Notes under the pieces: generated by a model
Database searches by the model: none
The model's input: only the letters and a program-made list of their open reading frames with translations
Told to the model about the DNA's origin: nothing
From: Chelydra serpentina
Lineage: Eukaryota > Chordata > Testudines > Chelydridae
DNA: 64,000 nucleotides
Direction: 5' to 3'
Assembly (NCBI GenBank): GCA_037349315.1
Contig: JBAIAC010000003.1
Coordinates: forward strand, 15,500,501-15,564,500
Shown: positions 10,766-22,212 of the stretch, piece by piece
How positions within the stretch are numbered: the stretch's first letter is position 1
Layout: every line of letters starts with the position of its first letter
Translations under genes and position numbers: made by a program

Positions 10766-11917
10766 AGCCAAGAGGAGCAAGTGATGAGTGAAGGGGAGCC
10801 AGTGGGCTGGCAGGGTCTCGGGGCGCAGTGCAAGCAGAGCAGGCCGGGGCCCCTTCTGAGCATGGGCCCGGCTCCATGGCACCATTGTAAACCTGGCACT
10901 GAGCGGCTGAGGCTCTGGCCTGGGAAATCTGGGGAAAGCCAAGGGAAAGATGAGGTCCATAGGAAACGCAATACAAAGGAATAAACAACATCAAGCTGAA
11001 ATCAGCTCATAGATCCGCATATGAAATTAGTCAGGGAAATATCCTCAGCTGCCAGTTTGCACCTGCTGGAGATCTGCTCCCGTGATACTTACCTGACCCA
11101 TGTCGTCTGATTTTGAAGGGCCGTGCTTTGAAAAAATGGGAAAACAGATCAGGGCAAAGGCTTTTGGCTTTTCATGTATTGTGCAGAAGGAGAGTTACAC
11201 GCATGTCACGGAGGGCGAAGGACACACAGCGTCTTGGCTCACAATGTTAGGTGTCGGTCCTGTACGGAAAGGCATGTATAGGATTGCTTTAGTGAAGGCT
11301 GTGAATACAAGATTCAGGCTTGTGCTCTTCATGGTCACAGATGAGCTATCTTGCTAATCCGGATCCAATGTTCCCAAAGAGGAAGGCTTTTAATAACAGA
11401 GATATTGCCATTTGCGTGGAGATCAAATGAGTTCCACACACAGCAAACTGCAGCATAGTCCAGTCTTTCATCACAAATAAATTCAAAGTGATCACAGAGA
11501 CCTTTAACCTTTATCAGCACATGATAAGCCCTGTTCCCTGGGCTCTCCTGATAGACCAGCTCTGCTGCTTTTTTAAAAAGACTGGTTTCCATTGTGTTTC
11601 CCCAATGATATGCCAGTGTCATTCAATTGAAATGAATGGTGTGACACGGCAGTGCACAGCAATGAGCCAGGCAGCTGGCATCAGACTGCAAAGTTCTCTA
11701 CACTAATTACCTGGGGTCATATCACCGGCACTTCAGAACATGATCTTCCTGCAGCAGCATTTGGATTCTTGGCATATCATCAGCCTGAATTTATCAAGCT
11801 GATCACAGTTTTCTTGTCATCTGATGATCATGAAGCACATTAGAAACATTAATTCATTCCCTGAATGAATTATTCTAGGTATACTATACCACTCAGCTGA
11901 GTGGTAGATTAGTATAC
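10766..11917. other. Unrecognised sequence
   Basis: I recognise no gene or repeat. The composition is ordinary and the open frames are short and scattered over both strands. Confidence 0.35.
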
Positions 11918-12030
11918 CTGCACCCATTTTACAGATGAGTAAACTGAAGCACAGAGCAAGTCAGGGAAAAGAACCCTGGAGCTCTGACTCTCAATTCCTA
12001 TTCTAACCACTAGGTTATATTTCTTTACTG
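11918..12030 (-). mobile_element. MIR-type ancient SINE
   Basis: The plus strand contains cattttacagatgagtaaac, tgaagcacagag and then gagctctgactctcaattcc and aaccactaggttat. In this order these are the hallmarks of the complement of the MIR core and tRNA-like head. It is heavily diverged, as expected for an amniote-wide CORE-SINE. Confidence 0.65.
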
Positions 12031-13933
12031 TGGTTCCTAATTATGCAGAAGCAAGAGAGGTGCCTACTGAATTACCTCCACTACTTTGTCTAGCACAATG
12101 GCTTTCTTTGCAGAGCCTCCATCCAAGGCCTAACCCAATTTCGTGTCGGTATAACCTGAGCACAGCTCAAGCTGGGCTGGCTGCAGAATAACTTGGAATC
12201 TTTTGCAAGTGTGTAAATAAACATTCATTCAGACTGAAAGAGACACTACCAAACAAGCGGTCAGTGAGCTCAGTACTTCACCCTTTTGAGTACCGGGCGG
12301 GAGGCTGGATTGTAGCCAATGAACTGCACACACTGTTGGGCTGGACTCTGCTCTGGACTCTGCTATTTCCAGGTGAATGGGACACAAGATGTGCAGCATG
12401 GTGTTAGGAACAAAGTTAAGATGGACTGTGCCAGAGTTCCAACAGCGTGGTAATCCTCCCACTGCCTCCACTATCTCCTGCTTCTACTCGGAGCCAAAAC
12501 AGGCCGCGAGAGCCAGCCAGTGCTAAGGGGCAATTGGCCATTAACGGTCATAAAAACTGAACTTTTGTGGGGGAGACTTTCAAACGTGCCTACGGGACGC
12601 AGGACTTCATGCACCACTAACTTTCAGCGGGAGGTGTGCTTCTAAATCCCTGTGGGGCTTTTGAAAATCTCTCCCGTAAACATTCTGTGAAGCGCCTATA
12701 AATAGCAAGCGATGACCCTGAAGCTAATACCGGGTCTGGGATTTCTGGGCTCTGCACCGAGGCTGTATTTTGGTCTCAAGGCTCAGCTGCTCTCTGTTTA
12801 GGATGTTAGCTCAGCCACGCCTGAGTAAATTCCAGCCTCATAATCACCGCTGCTGTGCCATATGTCCCCCGAGGTGTATTTGTTCCATAAGGGACACACA
12901 CAGTGATGTCAAAACTCGGCAGCACTCAGAGAGGAGATGTCTCCAGACCTGCTAGAACATCATTATTTAGTTGCATGAGGCAAGAGGAAATTTAATCGAG
13001 CTTCTGTAGCAAAGAGAAGAATCATGTAGTGCCATAAATTCAGGTGAGGTCATGTCATCTTCAGAGGTCAGACACAAACACAATCATTAAAACAAACCAC
13101 TAATCCTCTTTAAATAAAACAGAGCAAGGTGTCCGGACTACTGCCCTGGTGTGTACACGACTCCTTGACACACGCTGCAAATCCTCCCCCAAGCCTAATA
13201 TGCTTCATATAACCTGGTGCAGGCAGGTTAGCAGGATTACTGAGCAGATGCCATGTCTGGAACAGAATGGACAGCGACCAGGATGGCATATCCCTACTTA
13301 TCATCGGCACGTGCATGCATCCTGTCTACGGAGATCACTCCTCTGTGCTGCAGGCTGCTTCCCTTCGTTAGGGTGCCATCTCCTAAGGACAGGAATAGCG
13401 TGTGCCATATATCAAAACAGGCCCCAGCTGTATGAGGTTCCTGCTTTATTAACTCCCCCGAGGCTGCCCCAGACCCACAGGAGAGTTCCTGAAGAAGGCC
13501 CAGTGTGCTCTGTACTAATTATCCATGAGCAATATGATCTGTGTGCCATCAGTCCGTGGGCAGAGTCAAGGGCTTCCTTGTAAAATCGCCGTTTATGGAT
13601 TGTTGGGCCAATGCCACCTGACTTGAGTTGTAACATTCACTCTAGTGGCAATTGGCAGCCATGTCCTTCTGCTCTAGTCACATGGATCCTTTTTCCAAAG
13701 AGTCCCGTCCCCCCCCCTTTGCTCTCAGCAGCGGGAAATGCAGGTCTCGGGAGCGGGTTGAAAGAGTCAAACCCGTCAGCAGCTGCTATTAAAGAGTTGC
13801 AGGGTCACAAGTCCCTGTTCTCCTTTCTCCCTCTCAAAGCAGCTGTATGTTTGCTTTGGGCCTAGTTCTGTAGCCTTGACATGAGCAGCCCCATTGGCTC
13901 CAAGGGCTGGAACCTTACATATCTGTCTGTATA
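12031..13933. other. Mostly unrecognised, one old palindromic repeat
   Basis: At about 12555-12690 a diverged copy of the TTCAAA...GCGCCTAA...TTTTGAAAAT family occurs (see 34570). The rest, including several 60-140 codon open frames, lacks any domain that I recognise. Confidence 0.35.
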
Positions 13934-14056
13934 TAGGGTGACCAGACAGCAAGTGTGAAAAATCAGGACAGGGGCTGGGGGTAATAGGAGCCTATATAAG
14001 AAAAAGACCCAACAATCGGGACTGTCCCTATAAAATCGGGACATCTGGTCACCCGA
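13934..14056. mobile_element. 123-bp hAT-type MITE (TAGGGTGACCAGAC family, A form)
   Basis: This is a second copy of the 8845 element, of the same length and internal order. Exact 8-bp duplications tctgtata flank it at 13926-13933 and 14057-14064. Its right terminus has decayed by one base (acccga instead of acccta). Confidence 0.88.
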
Positions 14057-14064
14057 TCTGTATA

Positions 14065-15139
14065 TGAAGGATTTGGTGATCACACCCATGCCTGGCCATA
14101 GTACTTCAGACATAAGCACCTAAAACACAACCCATTTGGCACCAGTCCAACGGCATTCACTTCTTGCAGGAGCCAGGTGGCAGAAAACAGAGCATATTTT
14201 GGCCAGCGAATGAGCTATTTTGTCATTACCCTAAAGCTGTGGCTTAAGAACAGATGGACCCCGAACAAGCCGGCCTTTGGGTGCTACCACCATGCAGGGC
14301 CCCTAAGGCCTCTTTAGCTCTAGTGGTGACCGGGCTGGACAGGAGCCAGCAGCACTTTGCAGCAGCACGCTGGGCAATGCTGCTAGGGGCTGGGGCGAGA
14401 TGGCTTGCACTGAATGCCGTCAATGGCATGTTTTCACCCGGGCTGTGTGAGGGGCGAGGGACCCTGGGCCAGGACTAGCAAGTACAGAGGAGACGCAGCC
14501 TCACCTCCATGCTCTGTCACTGGTGCCCTGTGAGATTGATTTCAATGGAAGTTAGGAGCCTAAATACCTGAGGACACGGACCTCCGTCCTTCCGCGCCTC
14601 ATGGCCACCTGTCCAATGTGCACAGTGGCCCTGCCTGCCGGACAGGGGGTGGTGAAGACTGACAGTATTTCGTGTGTTGAGACACAAATACGACAGTGGT
14701 GGGGGCTGTATAAGGGTCTGCGATAGATCCACGTCCTCACCCGGGCTGAGCCCGTCACCCCGCAGAGCCGGCCAGCACACGGACTCCACACTCCCTGGAG
14801 CTTTGGGAGGGTCCCAGGTGGCTTTGCAGATGTGAGGGGCTGTTGGCATTAGGGCTCCTGCCAGCGCTCTGCCTGCCAGCTGGCTGCAGCTTCCTCGGAT
14901 TGCTGCTTCGGGCCTTGCTAGTGATGTCACAGCCCTGCACCCGTTCCCAAGTTGCACGGGTGTGAGCTCACCGACGGCACACGAATGAGCTGGAACATAT
15001 ACTCCTGGCCTAGCTAAACCTGGCAGCCCCCTTCCATTGGGTCACCTTTCACCTCCCACACCAGGGACCAGCCAAGCAGTTATCCCCTCACTGAGCCCAT
15101 CACTGGTGTGATGGAGTCTATTCTCTGAAAACATCCACT
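14065..15139. other. Mostly unrecognised sequence
   Basis: Only a short fragment of the ttaggagcctaaat family near 14540-14580 is recognisable. No gene is supported. Confidence 0.35.
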
Positions 15140-16470
15140 CAATGTGCAGCGGCAGTCAGAAAAGCGAACAGAATGTTGGGCATCATTAAGAAAGGGGTAG
15201 ATGGTAAGACAGAAAATACCATATTGCCTCTATGCAAATCCGTGGTACGCCCACATCTTGAATACTGCGTGCAGATGTGGTCACCACATCTCAGAAAAGA
15301 TATATTGGAATTGGAAAAGGTTGAGGAAAGGGAGGTGTAGCGAGGTAGCACCCCGCTCCTGCCCTGAGGGGCTGGAAACAGCCCTGGGAGAGGGCTGAGG
15401 CTAAAAGCTGGGCTGTTTGGCAAAGCAGCCACAGCTGTGGCCAGTTTAATCAGGGCCCAGCTGGCCCTTATAAGAGGGCAGTGGGCCTGGAGCAAACAGA
15501 TTCTCTCTCTGCCCTGAGAGGCAGAAGGGCCTGGCTGCAGGGACCCGAGTAGGTACCTAGGGAGGAGCAGGGCTGGGGAAGGCCAGGGGAGCTCTGGCCT
15601 GAGAAAACCCCAGGCTGTGGCCTAGGGTTAGGCCCATCTAGGTACTGGGGTTGCGGGGGCAACCCACGGGTAGGCCGAGGCAGCAGGTCCAAACCCCCCT
15701 TGCCTGTGATGGGTGGCTTATACTGCAGTCTGCCCCAGGGCATGGGGGCTAGCTGGAGACTGGCAGTAGCCTACAACTGAGGTGAGGTGGGGATAGTGGG
15801 TTGGGGGTTCCCTGGGGAGGGGAGACCCAGATCTGTGGGGTACTGCCAGGGGGCAGCACCCCAGTTAAAGGGGCACTGGGTCCCAGGAGGGACTCCTGGG
15901 CCAGAGAGTGGTCAGGTGGATCACTGACAGAAGAGGGCACTCTGGAGGCTGGTGAGCTAATTCCCAACTGAGACCAGCAGGAGGTGCTGCCAGGTGAGTC
16001 CGAGACCTGTTACAGGAGGATATGATAGAGGTCTATAAAATCATGAGTGGTGTGGAGAAAGTAATAAGGAAGTGTTATTTACTCCTCATAACACAAGAAC
16101 TAGGTGTTACCAAATGAAATTAGGCAGCAGGTTAAAACAAAGAAAAGGAAATATTTCTTCACACAACGCACAGTCAACCTGTGGAACTCCTTGCCAGAGG
16201 ATGTTGTGAAGCCAAGACTATAACAGGGTTCAAAAAAGCACTAGATAAATTCATGGTGGATAGGTCCATCAATGGCTGTTAGCCAGGATGGGCAGGGATA
16301 GCGTTCCTAGCCTCTGTTTGCCAGAAGCTGGCAATGGGCGACAGAGGATGGATCACTTGATGATTACCTGTTCTGGTCATTCCCTCTGGGGCACCTGGCA
16401 TTGGCCACTGTCGGTAGACAGGATACTGGGCTAGGTGGGCCTTTGTCTGACCCACTATGGCTGTTCTTAT
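15140..16470 (+). mobile_element. CR1 LINE 3' part, interrupted by a solo LTR
   Basis: The 15140-15330 part encodes the region after the CR1 reverse transcriptase core ([24 protein letters not shown]). It resumes at 16015 with the C-terminal tail and 3' UTR, ending ctgttcttattgg near 16470. It is 5'-truncated, which is normal for target-primed reverse transcription. The interruption is the LTR at 15336-16014, and the same 5-bp sequence sits on each side, so the two parts were contiguous. Frames are degraded by stops and small gaps. Confidence 0.8.
15336..16014 (+). mobile_element. Solo LTR (679 bp) inside CR1
   Basis: The unit begins tgtagcgagg and ends gacctgttaca, i.e. TG...CA, with the exact 5-bp duplication ggagg at 15331-15335 and 16015-16019. 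A TATA-like cttataaga at about 15468-15476 suggests a U3 promoter. No internal retroviral or gypsy sequence remains, so it is a solo LTR left by LTR-LTR recombination. A 5-bp duplication fits Ty3/gypsy or some endogenous retroviruses; the class is not resolved. Confidence 0.85.
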
Positions 16471-16986
16471 TGGCCTAAGGACAAGCCCCAGGGGAAGCCT
16501 GACAGATGTCTGCTCTCTCTATGAAGTACCGAGATGCAGGAAGTTCGCTGGTTCCCACTCCAGCCTGGTGCTGCGGCCATGAAGGCTGTTGGGAGCTGCT
16601 CTGCCAGCACTGCCCCATTGATTTGTGCTTTTCCCCCAAACAAAGCCCTGTTTGCAAATGTGTTGGTAATGCTGTTCCCAGCAGCCTGCTGGGGAATTTG
16701 TCAATTACTGGCACCGTTCTTGCATCATTGAAAGCACTTGGCATTTGGCCTTTTGCATCTCCATGCAGCAGAGATGTGCCCCAACAGCCAGCGAATGCAC
16801 ATCGTATCTGATGTGTGCAGAGCGCCGGCTACCACCCAGGAACTGCTTTCAGTGGTAGGAAGTTCCCTCCGAAATCAAAGGGATTGCTTTCTCTGCGCTA
16901 GCACGGGAGAAGCAAGCTCCGCTTGACTCACTTTGAGACCTTGGGTCCAGCCAGGATGTGAGAGCAGAATAGAGTTCCAATGGCAG
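16471..16986. other. Unrecognised sequence
   Basis: No gene or repeat was recognised. Overlapping open frames lie on both strands. Confidence 0.35.
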
Positions 16987-17152
16987 TAGGGTGACCAGAC
17001 GTCCTGATTTTTCGTCTTTTGTCCCACGTCCCGACTGATGCCTTTTGTCCCAATATTGAGCTTCTTCCTTTTTTTTTACTCAACAAGTCCGGCGGGAGGG
17101 GTTCCCCCTTGGACAAGTCCCGATTTTTAGGTTCCCGAATCTGGTCACCCTA
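16987..17152. mobile_element. hAT-type MITE (TAGGGTGACCAGAC family, B form, 166 bp)
   Basis: The termini match those of the 8845 element (tagggtgaccagac and its complement). The interior is unrelated: it has cttttgtccc motifs and ctcaacaagtc. The flanks aatggcag (16979-16986) and gatggcag (17153-17160) match at 7 of 8 bases. A longer copy lies at 20320-20548. Confidence 0.83.
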
Positions 17153-17160
17153 GATGGCAG

Positions 17161-17436
17161 GCCCCAGGAAGAAGATATGGGTATAACATTTATCTTACAA
17201 TACGCACAGAAGACATCACTGGCCAATTACAAGAGGGCAGGTATCGACTTGGGGTCAGATCCTCAGGTGCTGTAAATGAGCAGGGCTCCACTGACGTGAT
17301 TGGATCAGTGCTGATTTACACCCTATGGGAATAGCTACACCACTAAATACACCCCCAGTATGGTTTGCACGGCATTGGTAGAAAGCAATACTTCTTTTGT
17401 GTGGAGATAAGCACTGAGGAATCTGTTTGTACATGT
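17161..17436. other. Short spacer
   Basis: At about 17255-17325 there is a copy of the ggtgtaaat/tgatttacacc old repeat. Nothing else was recognised. Confidence 0.35.
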
Positions 17437-17718
17437 CATAGAATCATAGAATCTCAGGGTTGGAAGGGACCTCAGGAGGTCATCTAGTCCAACCCCCTGC
17501 TCAAAGCAGGACCAACCCCAACTAGATCATCCCAGCCAGGGCTTTGTCAAGCCTGACCTTAAAAACCTCTAAGGAAGGAGATTCCACCACCTCCCTAGGT
17601 AACCCATTCCAGTGCTTCACCACCCTACTAGTTTTTCCTAATATCCAACCTAAACCTCCCCCTCTGCAACTTGAGACCATTACTCCTTGTTCTGTCATCT
17701 TCTACCACTGAGAACAGT

Positions 17719-19263
17719 CTAGATCCATCCTCTTTGGAACCCCCTTTCAGGTAGTTGAAAGCAGCTATCAAATCCCCCCCTCACTCTTCTCTTCTGCAGG
17801 CTAAACAATCCCAGTTCCCTCAGCCTCTCCTCATAAGTCATGTGCTCCAGCCCCCTAATCATTTTTGTTGCCCTCCGTTGGACTCTTTCCAATTTATCCA
17901 CATCCTTTTTGTAGTGTGGGGCCCAAAACTGGACACAGTACTCCAAATGAGGCCTCACCAGTGCCGAATAGAGGGGAATAATCACGTCCCTCGATCTGCT
18001 GGAAATGCCCCTACTTATACAGCCCAAAATGCCGTTAGCCTTCTTGGCAACAAGGGCACACTGTTGACTCATATTCAGCTTTTCGTCCACTGTAACCCCT
18101 AGGTCCTTTTCTGCAGAACTGCTGCCCAGCCATTCGGTCCCTAGTCTGTAGCAGTGCATGGGATTCTTCCCTCCTAAGTGCAGGACTCTGCACTTGTCCT
18201 TGTTGAACCTCATCAGATTTCTTTTGGCCCAATCCTCTAATTTGTCTAGGTCCCTCTGTATCCTATCCCTACCCTCCAGCATATCAACCACTCCTCCCAG
18301 TTTAGTGTCATCTGCAAACTTGCTAAGGGTGCAGTCCACACCATCCTCCAGGTCGTTGATGAAGATATTGAACAAAACCGGCCCCAGCACCGACCCTTGG
18401 GGCACTCCACTTGATACCGGCTGCCAACTAGACATGGAGCCATTGATCACTACCCGTTGAGCACGACCATCCAGCCAGTTTTCTATCCACCTTACCGTCC
18501 ATTCATCCAGCCCATACTTCTTTAACTTGCTGGCAAGAACACTGTGGGAGACTGTATCAAAAGCTTTGTTAAAGTCAAGAAATAGCACATCCACTGCTTT
18601 CCCCTCATCCACAGAGCCAGTTATCTCATCATAGAAGGCAATTAGGTTAGTCAGGCATGACTTGCCCTTGGTGAATCCATGCTGACTGTTCCTGATCACT
18701 TTCCCCTCCTTTAAGTGGTTCAGAATTGATTCCTTGAGGACCTGTTCCATGATTTTTCCAGGGATTGAGGTGAGACTGACTGGCCTGTAGTTCCCTGGAT
18801 CTTCCTTCTTCCCTTTTTTAAAGATAGGCACTACATTAGCTTTTTTCCAGTCATCCGGGACCTCCCCCGATTGCCATGATTTGTCAAAGATAATGGCCAA
18901 TGGCTCTGCAATCACATCGGCCAACTCCTTTAGCACCCTCGGATGCAGTGCATCCGACCCCATGGACTTGTGTTCGTCCAGCTTTTCTAAATAGTCCCGA
19001 ACTACTTCTTTCTCCACAGAGGGCTGGTCACCTCCTCCCCATACCGTGCTGCGGAGTGCAGCTGTCTGGGAGCTGCCCTTGTCTGTGAAGACAGAGGCAA
19101 AAAAAGCATTGAGTACACTAGCTTTCTCCACATCCTCTGTCACAAGGTTCCCTCCCTCATTCAGCAAGGGGCCCACACTTTCCTTGACTTTCTTCTTGTT
19201 GCTAACATACCTGAAGAAACCCTTCTTGTTATTCCTAACATCTCCAGCTAGCTGCAACTCCAA
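17719..19263 (-). pseudogene. CR1 pol: reverse transcriptase domain (514 codons open)
   Basis: The open frame encodes the CR1 reverse transcriptase. Visible motifs include [16 protein letters not shown] near residues 155-170, FLDFNKAFD near 228-236, [11 protein letters not shown] near 285-295 and the catalytic FADD at about 316-319, followed by the thumb and a C-terminal region with [11 protein letters not shown] and KMIRGLE. The first Met is not a true start: a TAA just upstream (near 19269) interrupts a longer frame. The last 25 or so codons are out of register, apparently through a 1-bp change in a G run near 17782, where neighbouring CR1 copies read on. No catalytic residue that I can check is lost. 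Confidence 0.9.
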
Positions 19264-19506
19264 GTGTTATTTGGCCTTCCTAATTTCACTCCTGCATGCC
19301 TGAGCAATATTTTTATACTCCTCCCTGGTCATTTGTCCAATCTTCCACTTCTTGTAAGCTGCTTTTTTGTGTTTAAGACGAGCAAGGATTTCACTGTTAA
19401 GCCAAGCTGGTCACCTGCCATATTTACTTTTCTTTCTACACATCGGGATGGTTTGTTCCTGCAACCTCAATAAGGATTCTTTAAAATACAGCCAGCTTTC
19501 CTCGAC

Positions 19507-19968
19507 TCATTTCCCCCTCATATTATTCTCCCAGGGGACCTTGCCCATCAGTTCCCTGAGGGAGTCAAAGTCTGCTTTTCTGAAGTCCAGGCTCTGTATT
19601 CTACTGTTCTCCTTTCTTCCTTGTGTCAGGATCCTGAACTCGACCATCTCATGGTCACTGCCTCCCAGGTTCCCATCCACTATTGCTTCCTCTACTATTT
19701 CTTCCCTGTTTGTGAGCAGCAGGTCAAGAAGAGCTTTTCCCCTAGTTGGTTCCTCCAGCACTTGCACCAGGAAATTGTCCCCTACACTTTCCAAAAACTT
19801 CCTGGATTGTCTGTGGACTGCTGTATTGCTCTCCCAGCAGATGTCGGGGTGATTAAAGTCACCCATGAGAACCAGGGCCTCTGATCTAGTAACTTCTGTT
19901 AGTTGCTGGAAGAAAGCCTCGTCCACCTCATCCCCCTGGTCTGGTGGTCTGTAGCAGACTCCCACCAT
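19507..19968 (-). pseudogene. CR1 pol: endonuclease domain, C-terminal part
   Basis: The frame contains [10 protein letters not shown] (residues 36-45) and [10 protein letters not shown] (near 103-112), two signature blocks of the APE-type endonuclease that nicks the target in non-LTR retrotransposition. It is in the same register as the reverse transcriptase frame at 17719-19263; the stops between them (near 19507, 19412 and 19269) are substitutions, not frameshifts. The N-terminal catalytic half is absent because the insertion is 5'-truncated. Confidence 0.85.
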
Positions 19969-19972
19969 GTAT

Positions 19973-20319
19973 TAGCAGGAGTGTACATGAGAATATTTGT
20001 GACAGACTCAATCAGGTTTTCCACCTTCTCCTATCTATTCCCTTGGCGAGGAAGGGAATTAGACTGCTTGTATATTTCACGCAGCAATGTTTTCTGTGGG
20101 CAGTATGGGAAGGTAGGGGCAGGTGACTTGTTTTGAACACTGTGCATGTCGCCATCCCTCTTCTAAGCAAAGTCAGGGAGGGTTTTCGGAACTAAAAGCC
20201 TTCAGTGTACAGCCGCTGACTGTGGAGTAAGAGTTTGGAAGAAGAGCTCTCTCAACCCAGCTAATACTAGGCACGCGTCAGCCTGGTCGATCCACTTCCC
20301 CAAGAGGTCTGGCTGGGCA
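19973..20319. other. Unrecognised sequence
   Basis: Next to the CR1 5' junction is catgtattagcaggagtgt, a phrase that also occurs in sense CR1 at about 21786-21804. It may be a tiny inverted CR1 scrap. The rest is not recognised. Confidence 0.3.
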
Positions 20320-20548
20320 TAGGGTGACCAGACGTCCCGATTTTATCTGACCTTTTGTCCCGCGTCCCGACCGACGGCTGGTCGGGACGCCTTTTGTCCC
20401 GATTTTCCGTGTTCCGGTCGCAGAATTTTTTTTTTTTTTTGCTCAACAAGTTTGGTTGAGCGGTTTTTTGTGTGTGGTTTTTTTTTTTTTTTTTTTTTTT
20501 TTTTTGTGGGAAGTCCCGATTTTTGGGTCTTCCCATCTGGTCACCCTA
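20320..20548. mobile_element. hAT-type MITE (TAGGGTGACCAGAC family, B form, 229 bp)
   Basis: The terminal tagggtgaccagac repeats are flanked by the exact 8-bp duplication gctgggca (20312-20319 and 20549-20556). The interior matches the 16987 copy (cttttgtccc, gctcaacaag) plus a self-complementary gtcccgaccgac/gtcgggacg hairpin. Two T tracts of about 15 and 28 bases (20426-20440 and 20478-20505) are probably expanded and length-variable. Confidence 0.88.
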
Positions 20549-20556
20549 GCTGGGCA

Positions 20557-21254
20557 ACGTTTTAGAGAATGGGGCCCGCATGTTGACACCGCAATGACAG
20601 CCATGGAAATACCAGGCGGCTGCAGAATTCCCTTCTTTCTAAGCAAGGCAAACCCTCCCTGGAACGCTCTGTGTTGTAGCTGGCAGGGTTCTGAACAGAC
20701 ACGAGCCAGGCAGAAACACATTTCCAGTGCTCCTGGGGCAGATCGGCTTTCTCTAGTGTCTTGCTGCTGAATGCTGACTTGCCACAGCTGAGAGAAAACA
20801 GGCAAACACTGAACATGATCCTGTGAGAGGGCTCTCGGCATAGCTGACATCCTAGGACTATTCGCAGGAGATCCTCAGGCCATCTTTTCACATCTTCACG
20901 CTCGTGACTCTCCACACTGGAGTTGATGGTCGCACTATGAACAGCTGAGTTGATGGAGGCTCATGCAGCTCAGCAATAGCCTGACTCCCGTTCTGTTTAT
21001 TTCCTTTGCAGCAGACTGGGCTGGATGTCAAAAGTGACGATGAAGGAGGTGACCAGCCACGTTTCCGATCGCCGATCTGTATAGATGGCAATGAGAACAG
21101 TGGTGGAAGAGGATAATGGGGCCTTTAGCATTGAACAAGACTTGGCTACATGGCGAGCACATTTGCAAGGCAAGAATCGCATTGACAGGGAGTTGGTAGC
21201 ACTGCTTCTAATGCAAATTTACTGGCAGGAAGTTTCAAGGCATATTGTAATAGT
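20557..21254. other. Unrecognised sequence
   Basis: No gene or repeat was recognised. Short frames on both strands lack domains. Confidence 0.35.
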
Positions 21255-21475
21255 TAAGCTTCTTGCTGCAGGCAGGGTACCTGCTGAGCAGGTTTTGGTT
21301 AAAGTCTGCAGCTTTGGGGGCGTGGACCAGACCTGGGTCTGTGTTGCAGCAGGCTAGTGTGTTTGGCTCATCAAGGCAGGGTTCTGGAGTCCCACGCTGG
21401 CAGGGAAAACGGGCTCACAGGTAACTCCAGCATGTCAGGTGACCCAAGGGGGTCTCTGTGACTGAACCCGTCACA
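21255..21475 (+). repeat. LTR 3'-end fragment (same family as 59366-60173)
   Basis: The order cagacctgggtctg, gcaggctag, ttctggagtccca, caagggggt, ctctgtga, acccgtcaca matches the last 200 bp of the LTR at 59366-60173. It stops at the CA end (21475), immediately before CR1 sequence. The 5' part of the LTR is missing. Confidence 0.65.
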
Positions 21476-21965
21476 GGTACATTTATAAAGTTTGCAGACG
21501 ATATCAAGCTGGGAAGGGCTGCAAGTGCTTTGGAGGACAGGATTAAAATTCAAAATGATCTGGACACACACGAGAAATGATGTGAAGTAAACAGGATGAA
21601 ATTCAAGAAGGACAAATGCAAAGTACTCCACTTAGGAAGGAACAATCAGTTGCACACATAGAAAATGGGAAATGGCTGCCTAGGAAGGAGTACTGCGGGA
21701 AGGGATCTGGGGGTCATAGTGGATCACAAGCTAAATATTAGTCAACAGTGTAACACTGTTGCAAATAAAGTGAACATCCTTCTGGCATGTATTAGCAGGA
21801 GTGTTGTAAGCAAAACACGAGAAGTAATTCTTTGTGCTGATTGTGTCCAGTTCTGGGTGCCACATTTCAGGAAAGATGTGGACCAATTGGAGAAAGTCCA
21901 GAGAAGAGCAACAAAAATGATTAAAAGTCTAGAAAATATGCCCTATGAGGGAAGATTGAAAAAAC
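21476..21965 (+). pseudogene. CR1 reverse transcriptase fragment
   Basis: The translated plus strand includes FIKFADDIKLG (the catalytic FADD block) at the left edge, then a region with GRDLGVIVDHKLNISQQC, and later CVQFWVPHFRKDVDQLEKVQ. Stop codons near 21578 and 21660 and a small deletion around 21833 break the frame. Both ends are truncated, the left one directly at the LTR fragment. Confidence 0.85.
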
Positions 21966-22212
21966 CACCACCTGCAGACCATTTCCCAAATCCTAGTCTG
22001 AACAGAGGTTTTCATGATTTTTCAAAAATATGTGATTCTCATTTAAACATCCCTCAGCAGCCTTCTCAGCCTAAACAAAAGCCCCTTGTCCTTAGCTCTA
22101 CCACATGTAACCCCCACCCTCGTGACCTGCAAAAATGCATACAAATTGATTTCCTGACCCAAAATTACATGCAATATCTCAAGGGGGAAGTCCAGAATAT
22201 GTGAACATACCT
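21966..22212. other. Spacer
   Basis: AT-rich sequence with no recognised element. Confidence 0.3.

Larger units (their letters stand above)
17437..19972 (-). mobile_element. CR1 LINE, 2.5 kb, 5'-truncated, antisense
   Basis: On the minus strand the element runs from within the endonuclease domain (near 19972) through reverse transcriptase to a 3' UTR ending in tandem attctatg octamers at 17437-17455. The octamer end is characteristic of CR1, which reverse-transcribes from a short terminal repeat. It lacks ORF1 and the endonuclease N-terminus. Most of the pol frame is preserved in one register (17719-19968) with three nonsense codons and one frameshift near its end. It is the longest CR1 here. 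Confidence 0.93.

Noticed and set aside
9679..10791. 370-codon plus-strand frame
   Set aside because: It begins inside a hAT-like element and ends in the minisatellite; composition-driven.
10272..10994. Long overlapping open frames on both strands across 10.2-11.0 kb
   Set aside because: They are produced by the stop-free 31-bp minisatellite and GC-rich flanks; all frames are open and none has a domain.
20267..20536. Lysine-rich antisense open frame
   Set aside because: Translation of the complement of T tracts in a MITE.
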